From positions 115,080 through 179,079 of the forward strand of contig NZ_JBHULY010000019.1 in assembly GCF_042684665.1 (NCBI RefSeq): a stretch of DNA of 64,000 bases. The letters run 5' to 3'. Position 1 is the first letter of the stretch. Each line of letters begins with the position of its first letter. Position numbers and translations under genes: made by a program. A model generated the notes under the pieces. It worked only from the letters and a program-made list of their open reading frames with translations, searched no databases and was not told where the DNA came from. This stretch comes from Jejuia rubra. GTDB taxonomy: Bacteria > Bacteroidota > Bacteroidia > Flavobacteriales > Flavobacteriaceae. This document shows positions 27,161 through 37,100 of the stretch, in pieces.

Positions 27161-28510
27161 ATGAAAATAGCAAAACCAAAATTATCTTTCTGGCAAATCT
27201 TTAATATGAATGTTGGTTTTCTGGGTATTCAATATAGTTTTGGATTACAGCAAACGGCGGTAAACCCCATTTTCTCTTTTTTAGGTGCGGAACACGACCA
27301 GTTGCCCTTATTGAACTTAGCGGGTCCGGTAACGGGTTTGATTATACAGCCAATTATTGGAGCAATTTCAGATAAAACCTGGTCGCCACGTTGGGGAAGA
27401 CGTAAGCCTTTCTTCTTAATTGGCGCCTTATTGGGCAGTTTGTGTTTGTTTGCTTTCCCCTTCAGCCCGGCGTTATGGTTTGCAGTTGGTTTATTGTGGA
27501 TTCTGGATGTGGGGAACAATATGGCAATGGAGCCTTACAGGGCTTTTGTAGGCGATAAATTGCCAAATAGTCAATTAAGTTTTGGCTACCAAATGCAAAG
27601 TCTATTTGTTGGTGCTGGTATCGTATTGGCAAATGCATCCATTTTTCTTTTTCAGGATTGGTTTGGAGGTGCAGAACAGGTTGCCGATAGTGTGGAGTCC
27701 ATACCAAAATGGCTGTACTATTCCTTTTTTATAGGGGCAGTACTGTCTATTTCAACCATTCTTTGGTCAGTTTTAAAAACACCTGAAATCCCGCCATCCG
27801 AAGAAGAGATGGAAGACATCAAAAAGCATAGAGCTCTTGGGCTTGCAGAAAGGGTAAAAGCACCAATTATTGAAATAATGGAGGCGGTAAAGGATATGCC
27901 AAAATTTATGTGGAAACTTTCAGGTGTTTACCTATTTCAATGGTACGCTTTATTCGTGTATTGGCAGTTTATTGCCCCCATGTTTAAGGAAAGTATGGGA
28001 TTTGACAGTTCGCAGGCCTTAAGCCAGGCGGCAAAAATGAACACCACCTACAATATTTCAACCATTGTATTTGCATTGGCCCTGGTGCCTTTGGCATTAA
28101 AATTTGGTGGAAAAAAAGTGTATGTGCTTAGCTTATTTTTAACGGCAATTGCTATGCTGAGCATTCCATATATCCAAGACCCGCTTCTGGTAGTTTTGCC
28201 AATGGTATTATTTGGTATAGGTTGGGCCGCCATGATGGGTATTCCATATTCCATGGTGTCTAAAATTGTCCCGCAGGAAAGGCGAGGCGTTTATATGGGA
28301 ATTTTGAATATGATGATTGTAATCCCTATGGGTATCCAAACGTTGACTTTTGGGCCAATTGTTAAGTATCTGTTGGACAACAGCGCTGTTAACGCCATTT
28401 TGTTTGGGGGCGTGTTTTTTGTCATAGCAGGTGTATTGGCCTTGCGCTTAAAACAGCCAGAGTCCAATGGGGAAGAAGATGTGGTTTCCGGTTTTGGTGC
28501 TGGACATTAA
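27161..28510 (+). CDS. Sugar:cation symporter of the MFS/GPH-SUT type
   Basis: The 449-residue integral membrane protein has about twelve helices and the motif RWGRRKPF between helices 2 and 3, which is characteristic of glycoside-pentoside-hexuronide and sucrose (SLC45/SUT-like) symporters. Its N-terminal half contains GLQQTAVNPIFSFLGA and the loop SDKTWSPRWG, also typical of the sucrose-transporter branch. Placed between the redoxin and the fructokinase gene, it most likely takes sucrose from the periplasm into the cytoplasm with a proton. The substrate is inferred from the neighbours and not from a unique residue. Confidence 0.9.
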   Translation: MKIAKPKLSFWQIFNMNVGFLGIQYSFGLQQTAVNPIFSFLGAEHDQLPLLNLAGPVTGLIIQPIIGAISDKTWSPRWGRRKPFFLIGALLGSLCLFAFPFSPALWFAVGLLWILDVGNNMAMEPYRAFVGDKLPNSQLSFGYQMQSLFVGAGIVLANASIFLFQDWFGGAEQVADSVESIPKWLYYSFFIGAVLSISTILWSVLKTPEIPPSEEEMEDIKKHRALGLAERVKAPIIEIMEAVKDMPKFMWKLSGVYLFQWYALFVYWQFIAPMFKESMGFDSSQALSQAAKMNTTYNISTIVFALALVPLALKFGGKKVYVLSLFLTAIAMLSIPYIQDPLLVVLPMVLFGIGWAAMMGIPYSMVSKIVPQERRGVYMGILNMMIVIPMGIQTLTFGPIVKYLLDNSAVNAILFGGVFFVIAGVLALRLKQPESNGEEDVVSGFGAGH

Positions 28511-28528
28511 TTCCAAAAGAAATTAGTT

Positions 28529-29467
28529 TTGAAAAATTTTAATAAAGACATAGATATACTTTGCGTAGGTGAGGTTCTCGTGGACTTCATAGGCCATCAA
28601 AAGGATGTGCTTATAGATGACACACGAGATTATCATAGATACTTAGGTGGGTCTCCAACAAATGTGGCGATGAATTCGGCCAGATTGGGCTTAAACGCGA
28701 CTTTGGTGTCAACTGTAGGTGATGACGGCTTGGGGAGATACATTTTTAAAAGGCTTTCAGAGGTAGGTGTAAATACAGATTATATTGATAAGCTTAAAGA
28801 CAAAAGTACAAGTGTGATACTAGTTTCGAGGTCTAAAGGCACACCGGATTTTATTCCTTTCCGTCAGGCAGACCAGCATATTTCAGAAAGTCAAATTTCT
28901 ACAGAAATGCTTTCTAAAACCAAAATTTTTCACACCACGTGTTTTGCGCTGAGTAAAAACCCTGCACAATCCGCAATTTTGAAAAAGGCAGAAGAAGCCT
29001 TTAAACAAGGCTGTGCTTTAAGTGTAGATTTAAATTACTCGAAAAAGCTTTGGGGCAGTCAGGAAGAGGCTTTAAAGGTCATTAAGGCATATTGCAAATT
29101 CAATCCTTTAATAAAAATCAGTGAGGATGATATGTTGCGCCTATTTGAAAAGGAACTACAACATGATGAAATATTCAATTTCTTTCACAATGAAGGTGTT
29201 GAAACTGTTTGTTTAACCTTGGGCAGTAAAGGGGTTAAATTATCTCAAAAAAACAAGGCACTCATTGAAATGCCGGCAGTTAAGGTGGAAAACGTAATTG
29301 ATACCACTGGCGCAGGTGATGCATTTTGGTCGGGGTTCCTATTTGCTTATATCAAGGATAAACCCATCGAAAAATGCCTGAAAGTAGCTTTGCAATTGGC
29401 AGCTTTAAAGCTCCAAAACGTGGGTAGATTGCCCGATAACATAAGCATATTGTCCGAACTATTATAG
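28529..29467 (+). CDS. PfkB-family sugar kinase, probably fructokinase
   Basis: The 312-residue ribokinase-fold enzyme carries the N-terminal signature GGSPTNVAMNSARLG and the C-terminal signature DTTGAGDAFWSGFL with its catalytic Asp and anion hole. It starts at a TTG; no ATG would keep the first strand (DILCVGEVLVDF). PfkB kinases phosphorylate fructose, 2-keto-3-deoxygluconate and others. Directly before a sucrose phosphorylase gene (10-base gap) the expected substrate is fructose, giving fructose 6-phosphate. This assignment rests on context. Confidence 0.88.
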   Translation: MKNFNKDIDILCVGEVLVDFIGHQKDVLIDDTRDYHRYLGGSPTNVAMNSARLGLNATLVSTVGDDGLGRYIFKRLSEVGVNTDYIDKLKDKSTSVILVSRSKGTPDFIPFRQADQHISESQISTEMLSKTKIFHTTCFALSKNPAQSAILKKAEEAFKQGCALSVDLNYSKKLWGSQEEALKVIKAYCKFNPLIKISEDDMLRLFEKELQHDEIFNFFHNEGVETVCLTLGSKGVKLSQKNKALIEMPAVKVENVIDTTGAGDAFWSGFLFAYIKDKPIEKCLKVALQLAALKLQNVGRLPDNISILSELL

Positions 29468-29476
29468 AAAATAATC

Positions 29477-31039
29477 ATGTCAACAAATTCTAATATTACA
29501 AATGGTGTTATGCTCAATGCATATCCGGACAGTATTGGCAACACATTAAGCGATACCATCAGTATTCTTAAGAGGCCTGAGTTTAAAGATGTATTTTCAT
29601 TGTTTTACATATTGCCAACATTTTTTAATAGTGATTTGGACCGGGGGTTTTCAATAATAGATTACAATCTTAAAAAAGATCTGGTTTCTAAAGACGACCT
29701 AAAAGCATTGGACGCACTGAATATTCAATTAAAGCTGGATATCGTCCTAAATCATTTATCAGTTGCATCTCCTCAGTTTAAGGATTTGATTGAACACGGA
29801 GGGCAATCAAAATACAAGGACTTTTTTATCAATTGGAATAGCTTTTGGGAAGGCCATGGTACCATGGGGAACGATGGTATTATCAAGCCAAAAAAGGAAT
29901 TTCTTGATAAATTATTCATGCGTAAAGCAGGATTGCCAATTTTAAAGGTGCCTTTCCCAGACGGCACTGAAAAACCCTATTGGAACACTTTTTATCAAAA
30001 AGTAAACGAGGACAAAAGCTTTTTGGGCCAAATGGATGTCAATGCCAAGTCTGAGCTGGTCTGGGATTTTTACGAGGAAACCTTACAAAAAGTCAGTAGC
30101 TACGGGTGCAAAATATTACGCTTGGATGCTTTTGCTTATTTGCACAAGGCCATCGGGGAATCAAACTTCTTTAATAAACCGGGAACGTGGCAATATTTAG
30201 AGCGCATTAAAAAAATTGCAGATAAAAACGGTTTAACGCTTTTGCCGGAGATTCACGCAGAATATGGTTCGTTTCTGCATGACGAGGTGGCTCAAAAAGG
30301 ATACAGGATATATGACTTCTTCCTACCTGGGTTAATGATCCATACCATTGAGAAAAAGGATAGTACCGCATTAGTAAAATGGGCAAATGAAATTATTGCC
30401 AAGGGTTATAAAACGGTAAATATGCTGGGCTGTCATGATGGGATTCCTGTTTTGGACTTAAAAGGAAAGGACGTGGATGGAGTGTATCAAAAGGGATTGC
30501 TTGCCGATAGTGATATTGAGGATATCATGGACATTATTATAGAGCGAGGTGGTAGGGTTAAGAACCTTTACGGGCCTGACGGTAAGAAAATATCGTACTA
30601 CCAAGTTAATGCAACTTTTTTTAGTGCCTTGGGAGAGGACGAGAAAAAATTGTTGTTGGCACGGGCTATTCAAATGTTTATGCCGGGCATACCTCAGGTT
30701 TGGTATCTGGATATTTTTGCAGGAAAAAACAATTACGAAGCTGCAGACAAAGCTGGCAATGGTGGGCATAAGGAAATTAATAGGACCACCTTGTCCTTAA
30801 CTGATATCAGCGAAGGTATGAAAACAGACATTGTTTTAAATCAACTTGAATTGATGCGATTAAGGAATACGCATAATGCATTCTTGGGAAAGGTAAAAGT
30901 TAATGCGACTTCAATCAAAGAAATTGATATCCTTTGGAAAAATGGCCAAGACTTTGTGCATTTAACGGCAGATCTTGAAGCTAATAGTTTCACTATAAAC
31001 TATAATGAATCCGACGTTCTAAAAATATTGACTTTTTGA
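29477..31039 (+). CDS. GH13 subfamily 18 sucrose phosphorylase
   Basis: The 520-residue cytoplasmic glycoside phosphorylase has the alpha-amylase barrel with the subfamily 18 form of its motifs: LDIVLNHLS (region I), ILRLDAFAY with the nucleophile Asp (region II), LLPEIHAEYG with the acid/base Glu (region III) and GCHDGIPVLD with the transition-state Asp (region IV), plus a loop like that of the Bifidobacterium enzyme (FFLPGLMIH, PGIPQVWY). It would convert sucrose and phosphate to glucose 1-phosphate and fructose. Related members act on sucrose 6'-phosphate, glucosylglycerate or glucosylglycerol; the symporter and fructokinase neighbours favour free sucrose. It is the last gene of the locus; only a weak hairpin follows. 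Confidence 0.88.
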   Translation: MSTNSNITNGVMLNAYPDSIGNTLSDTISILKRPEFKDVFSLFYILPTFFNSDLDRGFSIIDYNLKKDLVSKDDLKALDALNIQLKLDIVLNHLSVASPQFKDLIEHGGQSKYKDFFINWNSFWEGHGTMGNDGIIKPKKEFLDKLFMRKAGLPILKVPFPDGTEKPYWNTFYQKVNEDKSFLGQMDVNAKSELVWDFYEETLQKVSSYGCKILRLDAFAYLHKAIGESNFFNKPGTWQYLERIKKIADKNGLTLLPEIHAEYGSFLHDEVAQKGYRIYDFFLPGLMIHTIEKKDSTALVKWANEIIAKGYKTVNMLGCHDGIPVLDLKGKDVDGVYQKGLLADSDIEDIMDIIIERGGRVKNLYGPDGKKISYYQVNATFFSALGEDEKKLLLARAIQMFMPGIPQVWYLDIFAGKNNYEAADKAGNGGHKEINRTTLSLTDISEGMKTDIVLNQLELMRLRNTHNAFLGKVKVNATSIKEIDILWKNGQDFVHLTADLEANSFTINYNESDVLKILTF

Positions 31040-31164
31040 TTGTGGCTTTTTTACAATTACTTACTGAATTCTAAAATTGACTATAAAATTTTTGCTGACC
31101 TCTTATAATTGTTTTAGGCCGTATCAATTTCCGAAAAGATTAGGCGTTTACCTCTAAGGATTGT

Positions 31165-31172
31165 TATCTTTG
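31165..31172 (+). promoter_or_regulatory. Candidate -7 element of maeB
   Basis: TATCTTTG matches TAnnTTTG and lies 22 bases before the maeB start codon. The expected upstream TTG is not clear (TTAGGCG in its place). The rest of the 154-base gap shows no other structure. Confidence 0.45.
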
Positions 31173-31193
31173 GGCTTCTTAAAATAGTCCATT

Positions 31194-33488
31194 ATGAGCG
31201 AAGAGAGCAAACGTAGAGAGGCCCTGATATATCACGCAAAGCCGGTTCCCGGTAAAATCAAAGTTGTTCCGACAAAAAAGTATTCGAGCCAAAGGGATTT
31301 GTCCCTAGCCTATTCACCGGGTGTAGCGGAGCCTTGTTTGGAAATTGAAAAAGATAAAAACAACGCCTACCGCTATACGGCAAAAGGTAATCTGGTAGCC
31401 GTAATCTCTAATGGAACCGCAGTTTTGGGTCTGGGCAATATTGGCCCCGAGGCTTCCAAACCTGTAATGGAAGGTAAAGGGTTACTGTTTAAAATCTTCG
31501 CGGATATCGATGTATTTGATATTGAAGTAGATACTGAAAATGTTGACTCGTTCATTGAAACAGTCAAAAACATAGCGCCCACTTTTGGAGGTATCAACTT
31601 AGAGGATATCAAGGCACCAGAGGCTTTTGAAATAGAAAGACGTTTAAAGGAGGAACTGGATATTCCCGTAATGCACGACGACCAGCACGGTACGGCGATT
31701 ATTTCAGCAGCGGCATTAATCAATGCCCTCGAACTTGCGAAGAAAAAAATCCAAGACGTAAAAATAGTGATTAGCGGTGCCGGTGCTGCGGCAATTTCTT
31801 GTTCTCGATTGTACCAGTCCTGCGGTGCCAAACGGGAAAATATGGTGATGCTGGATAGTAAAGGCGTCATTCGCAACGATCGCGAAAATCTATCCTCGCA
31901 AAAAGCTGAATTTGCCACACACAGAAAAATTGATACGTTGGAAGAGGCCATGAAAGATGCCGATGTGTTTATTGGCCTGTCCATGGCGGATATTGTGACT
32001 CCAGATATGCTGAAAGTGATGGCAAAGGACCCCATTGTATTCGCAATGGCAAATCCAGACCCTGAAATAAAGTATGAATTGGCTATAGATACCAGGGATG
32101 ATATTATTATGGCTACAGGCAGAAGTGATCACCCCAACCAAGTAAATAATGTACTAGGATTTCCATTCATATTTCGTGGTGCATTAGATGTTCGCGCTAC
32201 GGCCATCAATGAAGAAATGAAAATGGCTGCAGTAAAAGCTTTGGCAAAACTGGCCAAAGAACCCGTGCCAGAACAGGTAAACGTAGCTTATGGGCAAACC
32301 CGTTTGGCCTTTGGCCGTAATTATATCATTCCAAAGCCGTTTGACCCAAGATTGATTGCCGAAGTACCACCGGCCGTGGCGAAAGCCGCCATAGAAAGTG
32401 GCGTAGCACAGGGCAGAATAGAGAATTGGGAGAAGTACAAAGATAGCCTCAGGGAGCGTTTAGGGTCAGATAATAAATTGGTGAGGCTGCTTTTAAGTCG
32501 TGCCAAGCTAAACCCAAAACGTGTAGTTTTTGCAGAGGCCGATCAGCTAGCGGTCTTAAAGGCGGCTCAAATAGCTTACGAAGAAGGCATTGCTATCCCC
32601 ATTTTATTGGGTCGAAAGGAAACCATTCGGGCACTCATGGATGAGATTGAGTTTGAAGGCGATATCACGATTATCGACCCGAAAACTGAAGAGGAAAACG
32701 AGCGCAAGGATCGCTATGGTCGAATATATTGGGAACAAAGAAAACGAAGAGGTGTCACCCTGTATTCAGCGAAGCGCTTAATGCGGGAGCGGAACTACTT
32801 TGCCGCTATGATGGTAAACGAAGGGGATGCCGACGCTCTGATTTCTGGGTATTCTAGAAGTTACCCGGTAGTTTTAAAACCTATGTTGGAGTTGATTGGG
32901 ATGGCAAAAGGAGCTACGAAGGTGGCTACCACCAATGTGATGATGACACGAAGGGGGCCACTGTTTTTAAGCGATACCTCTATCAATATTGATCCGGATG
33001 CAAAGGATTTGGCTAAAATTGCCATTATGACTTCAAAAGTAATCGAGAATTTTGGGTTTGAGCCTGTAATGGCAATGACCTCCTATTCTAATTTTGGATC
33101 ATCAGGTAACGAAAAGGCTTCCAAAGTAAGAGAGGCCGTAAGTATGTTGCACCGCCATTATCCGGATATGGTTGTGGATGGTGAATTACAAACGGATTTC
33201 GCATTAAATGATGAAATGCTTCGCGACCAATTCCCTTTTTCAAAATTAGTAGGACGAAAAGTAAACGGACTTATTTTTCCAAATCTGGACGCTGCAAACA
33301 TCACCTATAAATTGCTTAAGGAATTGAATGAGGCCGATTCCATTGGGCCAATTATGATGGGCATGCGCAAACCCGTACATATTCTTCAATTGGACGCCAG
33401 TGTGGATGAAATTGTAAACATGACCGCCATTGCCGTCATCGATGCACAAAACAAGGAGTTATGGGAGTTGGAAAAAGATATTTCATAA
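31194..33488 (+). CDS. maeB: NADP-dependent malic enzyme with fused phosphotransacetylase-like domain
   Basis: The 764-residue protein has a malic enzyme N-terminal domain (about 15-165, with SLAYSPGVAEPCLEI and the metal and substrate region VMHDDQHGTAI), an NAD(P)-binding domain (about 165-420, with VISGAGAAAISCSRL), and a phosphate acetyl/butyryl transferase-like domain (about 430-760). This three-part build is that of MaeB, which converts malate to pyruvate and carbon dioxide with NADP. The transferase-like part is usually regulatory, binding acetyl-CoA, and not catalytic. It is followed after 55 bases by ruvA, which has its own promoter. Confidence 0.95.
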   Translation: MSEESKRREALIYHAKPVPGKIKVVPTKKYSSQRDLSLAYSPGVAEPCLEIEKDKNNAYRYTAKGNLVAVISNGTAVLGLGNIGPEASKPVMEGKGLLFKIFADIDVFDIEVDTENVDSFIETVKNIAPTFGGINLEDIKAPEAFEIERRLKEELDIPVMHDDQHGTAIISAAALINALELAKKKIQDVKIVISGAGAAAISCSRLYQSCGAKRENMVMLDSKGVIRNDRENLSSQKAEFATHRKIDTLEEAMKDADVFIGLSMADIVTPDMLKVMAKDPIVFAMANPDPEIKYELAIDTRDDIIMATGRSDHPNQVNNVLGFPFIFRGALDVRATAINEEMKMAAVKALAKLAKEPVPEQVNVAYGQTRLAFGRNYIIPKPFDPRLIAEVPPAVAKAAIESGVAQGRIENWEKYKDSLRERLGSDNKLVRLLLSRAKLNPKRVVFAEADQLAVLKAAQIAYEEGIAIPILLGRKETIRALMDEIEFEGDITIIDPKTEEENERKDRYGRIYWEQRKRRGVTLYSAKRLMRERNYFAAMMVNEGDADALISGYSRSYPVVLKPMLELIGMAKGATKVATTNVMMTRRGPLFLSDTSINIDPDAKDLAKIAIMTSKVIENFGFEPVMAMTSYSNFGSSGNEKASKVREAVSMLHRHYPDMVVDGELQTDFALNDEMLRDQFPFSKLVGRKVNGLIFPNLDAANITYKLLKELNEADSIGPIMMGMRKPVHILQLDASVDEIVNMTAIAVIDAQNKELWELEKDIS

Positions 33489-33490
33489 GC

Positions 33491-33520
33491 TTTGAAACGT
33501 AAATAATTTCATTACATTTG
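33491..33520 (+). promoter_or_regulatory. Promoter of ruvA-sprA
   Basis: TTTG at 33491-33494, 18 bases of spacer and TACATTTG at 33513-33520 fit the Bacteroidota housekeeping promoter pattern. The ruvA start is 23 bases downstream. It overlaps the end region of maeB, starting three bases after its stop codon. Confidence 0.65.
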
Positions 33521-33543
33521 GCAGTTTAAGAGGGATTTTCTAA

Positions 33544-34125
33544 ATGATTACGCACATACAAGGGAAACTTATTGAAAAGAATCCAACAGATGTAGTGATA
33601 GACTGCAATGGCGTAGGCTATCTGTTAAATATTTCTGTGCATACTTTTTCTCAAATTCCCGATAAGGAATTTCTAAAATTGTACACCCATCTTCAGATAA
33701 AAGAAGACTCCCATACGTTATTCGGGTTTTCGTCTCTGGCGGAACGTGAAATTTTTAGATTGTTGATTTCCGTAAGCGGTATTGGAGCAAGTACGGCTCG
33801 TACAATGCTGTCTTCCCTGACCCCTAAGCAGGTGCGGGAAGGTATTGCCTCTGGTGATGTAGCTTTAATCCAATCCATAAAGGGCATCGGAGCCAAAACG
33901 GCGCAACGCGTGATTATCGACTTAAAAGATAAGATTTTAAAGATTTATGATATAGACGAAGTTTCGGTTTCAAAGGACAATACCAACAAGAATGAAGCGT
34001 TATCTGCTTTAGAAGTTCTTGGTTTTGCAAAAAAGCAGGCAGAACGTGTTGTGGATAAAATAATCGTTTCGCAACCGGATGCCAATGTAGAAACCATTAT
34101 AAAACAAGCCTTAAAAAATTTATAA
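33544..34125 (+). CDS. ruvA: Holliday junction DNA-binding protein RuvA
   Basis: The 193-residue protein has the N-terminal OB fold (MITHIQGKLIEK, about 1-63), the two helix-hairpin-helix motifs that grip the junction (LISVSGIGASTARTML and LIQSIKGIGAKTAQRVI, about 70-130), and the C-terminal three-helix domain that contacts RuvB (about 145-193). Length and layout are normal. The stop is 6 bases before the sprA start, so ruvA and sprA are probably cotranscribed, as in other Flavobacteriia. Confidence 0.97.
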   Translation: MITHIQGKLIEKNPTDVVIDCNGVGYLLNISVHTFSQIPDKEFLKLYTHLQIKEDSHTLFGFSSLAEREIFRLLISVSGIGASTARTMLSSLTPKQVREGIASGDVALIQSIKGIGAKTAQRVIIDLKDKILKIYDIDEVSVSKDNTNKNEALSALEVLGFAKKQAERVVDKIIVSQPDANVETIIKQALKNL

Positions 34126-34131
34126 ACGATT

Positions 34132-37100
34132 TTGACTATAACTACCCAAAGCTATAACCAACCCGTCCTAAAAATTGTTGCCCTCTTTGCCCTACTGCTG
34201 TTGTCGGTGCCTGCATGGGCGCAACAACCTGTTCAGGATTCCACGAAAACCGGGTTTAGCTTAGGCGAAATAAAAACCGCGCGGCCAAATAGTATCGAGT
34301 CTAAATACACCTACGATCCAGTTACCGACCGCTACATCTATACTGAAAAAATTGGCGATTTCAATATCAATTATCCAATTATCCTGACCCCGAAGGAGTA
34401 TCAGGATTTAGTGGCCAAAGAGAATCTTCGGAATTATTACAAGGATAAAATTGATGCCTTTGATGGTAAAAAAGAAGGTTCGGACGAGAAGCGTAAAAAC
34501 CTTTTACCAGAATTCTATGTGAACTCTGGGTTTTTCGAGACACTTTTCGGAGGAAACACCATTGAGGTGGTGCCCCAGGGTTCTGTGGAAATGGATTTAG
34601 GAATTCTGTTTTCTAGACAGGACAACCCAACTTTTTCACCTCGAAACCGAAGTAATTTCACTTTTGATTTTGACCAAAGGATTAGCCTTAGCTTATTAGG
34701 AAAAGTAGGGACGCGTTTGCAAGTAACGGCAAACTATGATACGCAGTCCACGTTCGATTTTCAGAATTTGGTAAAACTGGAATATACGCCCACGGAAGAT
34801 GATATCATCCAAAAAATTGAAATAGGTAACGTTAACATGCCTTTAAACAGTTCATTGATCACAGGAGCACAAAGTTTATTTGGGGTGAAGGCTCAGTTAC
34901 AATTTGGACGAACTACATTTACTGGGGTGTTTTCAGAACAACGCTCTCAGGCCAATACGGTAGTAGCTCAAGGAGGTGGTACGCTAGAAGAATTCGATTT
35001 TTTCATTAGGGATTATGACGAAAATAGACACTTTTTCCTGGCGCATTATTTTAGGGACCAATACGATATTGCTTTAAGACAATATCCATTTTTGGATAAC
35101 CGAGGTTTACAGATTACGAGACTTGAAGTTTATATTACCAATAGAAGCAACAGGACGGATAATGTGAGAAATGTAGTGGCGATTCAGGATTTGGGTGAAT
35201 CGTTTTACAACCCAGGAAATCCTGATACCGATAACATATTTTTGGATCCAATTCCAGCAAATTTCATCAATACGCCAGACAATTTTTCCAATAATGTGAA
35301 TGCCTTTCCGGATAACGGCAATAACGATTTTGACCCGACCGCCATTGGAACGACTTCGATATTAACCGAGGCCATTCGTGATATTGCCACCGCTCAAAAT
35401 GGATTTGGCGTTTTGTCCAACGATGTTAACGAGGGCTCGGATTATGGAAAAATCGAAAATGCAAGAAAGTTAATCAACGGTCAGGAATATACCTTTAGCC
35501 CGGAGTTGGGTTATATTTCTTTGAATCAACGCCTAAACGCCGATGAGGTATTGGCGGTGGCCTTCCAATATACAGTTAATGGACAAGTGTATCAAGTAGG
35601 GGAGTTTGCAAACGATGGTATCAACCCAAATGAAGTTGAGCAGAACAATCAGGGGCAGGTCACGAATGTTACCAATAAGGCCTTGGTCCTAAAGATGCTG
35701 AAAAGTAGCGTTACCAATGTAAGACAGCCGATTTGGGACCTCATGATGAAGAACATTTATGATACAGGGGCCTTTAATTTGAGTCAGGAAGATTTTAGGT
35801 TGAATATTTTTTACAATGAAGCGTCTCCTTTGAATTTCATTAAGCCTGTTGAAGGCTCGCCTTTCCCGATTTTTGATAACCATACGCCGGGCGATCCCAA
35901 TGATGATAGGGAAATTGTAGAAACGCCACTTTTACGAATTTTCAATTTGGACAAGCTGAATTTCAATAACGACCCCCAAGGCAACGGGGATGGATTCTTT
36001 GATTTTGTACCGGGCATTACGGTCCAACCCCAAACCGGTAAGATCATATTTACAAAAGTGGAGCCATTCGGACGGTATTTATTTGATCTTTTGGACAGCG
36101 ATGGTAACTCGAACAATAATGACGTGGATTACCAGGCAGATGTTTATACCGATGCCAATCAGGAAAAGTACGTTTACGATATTTTATATAAGCAAACCAA
36201 AACGGCCGCCTTGGAAGATGCAGATAAAAACAAATTCCGAATAAAAGGACGTTATAAAGGTTCGGCCGGTGATGGGATTCCTATTGGGGCATTTAATGTT
36301 CCTCGCGGTTCCGTAAGAGTAACTGCCGGTGGACGTGTTTTGGTAGAAGGGGTAGATTATACGGTGAATTATCAATTGGGTCGTGTGCAGATTTTAGACG
36401 AAGCCTTAAAAGCTTCAAACACACCCATTCAGGTTTCCACAGAAAATAATGCCGTGTTTGGGCAACAGACCCGTCGATTTACTGGGTTAAATGTGGAACA
36501 CAAATTCAATGACAATTTTGTGATTGCGGGTACACTTTTAAATCTAAATGAACGGCCGATAACTCAGAAAGCCAATTTTGGTTCCGAGCCAATAAATAAT
36601 ACCATTTTCGGATTCAATGGTAACTATTCTACGGAAGTGCCATTTTTAACTAGGATGGTTAACAAATTGCCTAATATAGATACGGATGTGCCCTCCAATA
36701 TTTCCTTAAGAGGTGAATTTGCGTATCTGTTACCCGGAGCCCCAAAGGGCACCAATCTGAATGGAGAAGCAACATCCTATATCGACGATTTTGAAGGCAC
36801 CCAAAATGCTATCGATTTAAGGGCGCAACAGTCGTGGTTTTTATCTAGTAGACCTGTGGATATAGATGGAAATGGAAATGATAATGAAATTGAAGACCGA
36901 GCAGGTATTGCAAATGGCTACGGAAGGGCATTTTTAAACTGGTACAGTATTGACCCTATTTTTTATAGTTCCAGAAGGCCGGATGGCATTTCCGATGGAG
37001 ACCTGTCCAGTTTATTTACCAGTAGAGTATTTATTAATGAACTGTTTCCGCAACAGGACTTGGTACAAGGGCAAAACTCGGTACTGAATACTTTGGATTT

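Noticed and set aside
31373..32035. A 220-codon open frame on the - strand inside maeB
   Set aside because: It lies wholly opposite a well-supported malic enzyme, has Ser/Ile-rich low-information composition and no recognisable motif; it is an antisense shadow.
31194..33488. Unusual gene fusion of malic enzyme and phosphotransacetylase
   Set aside because: This fusion is the normal architecture of MaeB-type malic enzymes and is not novel.
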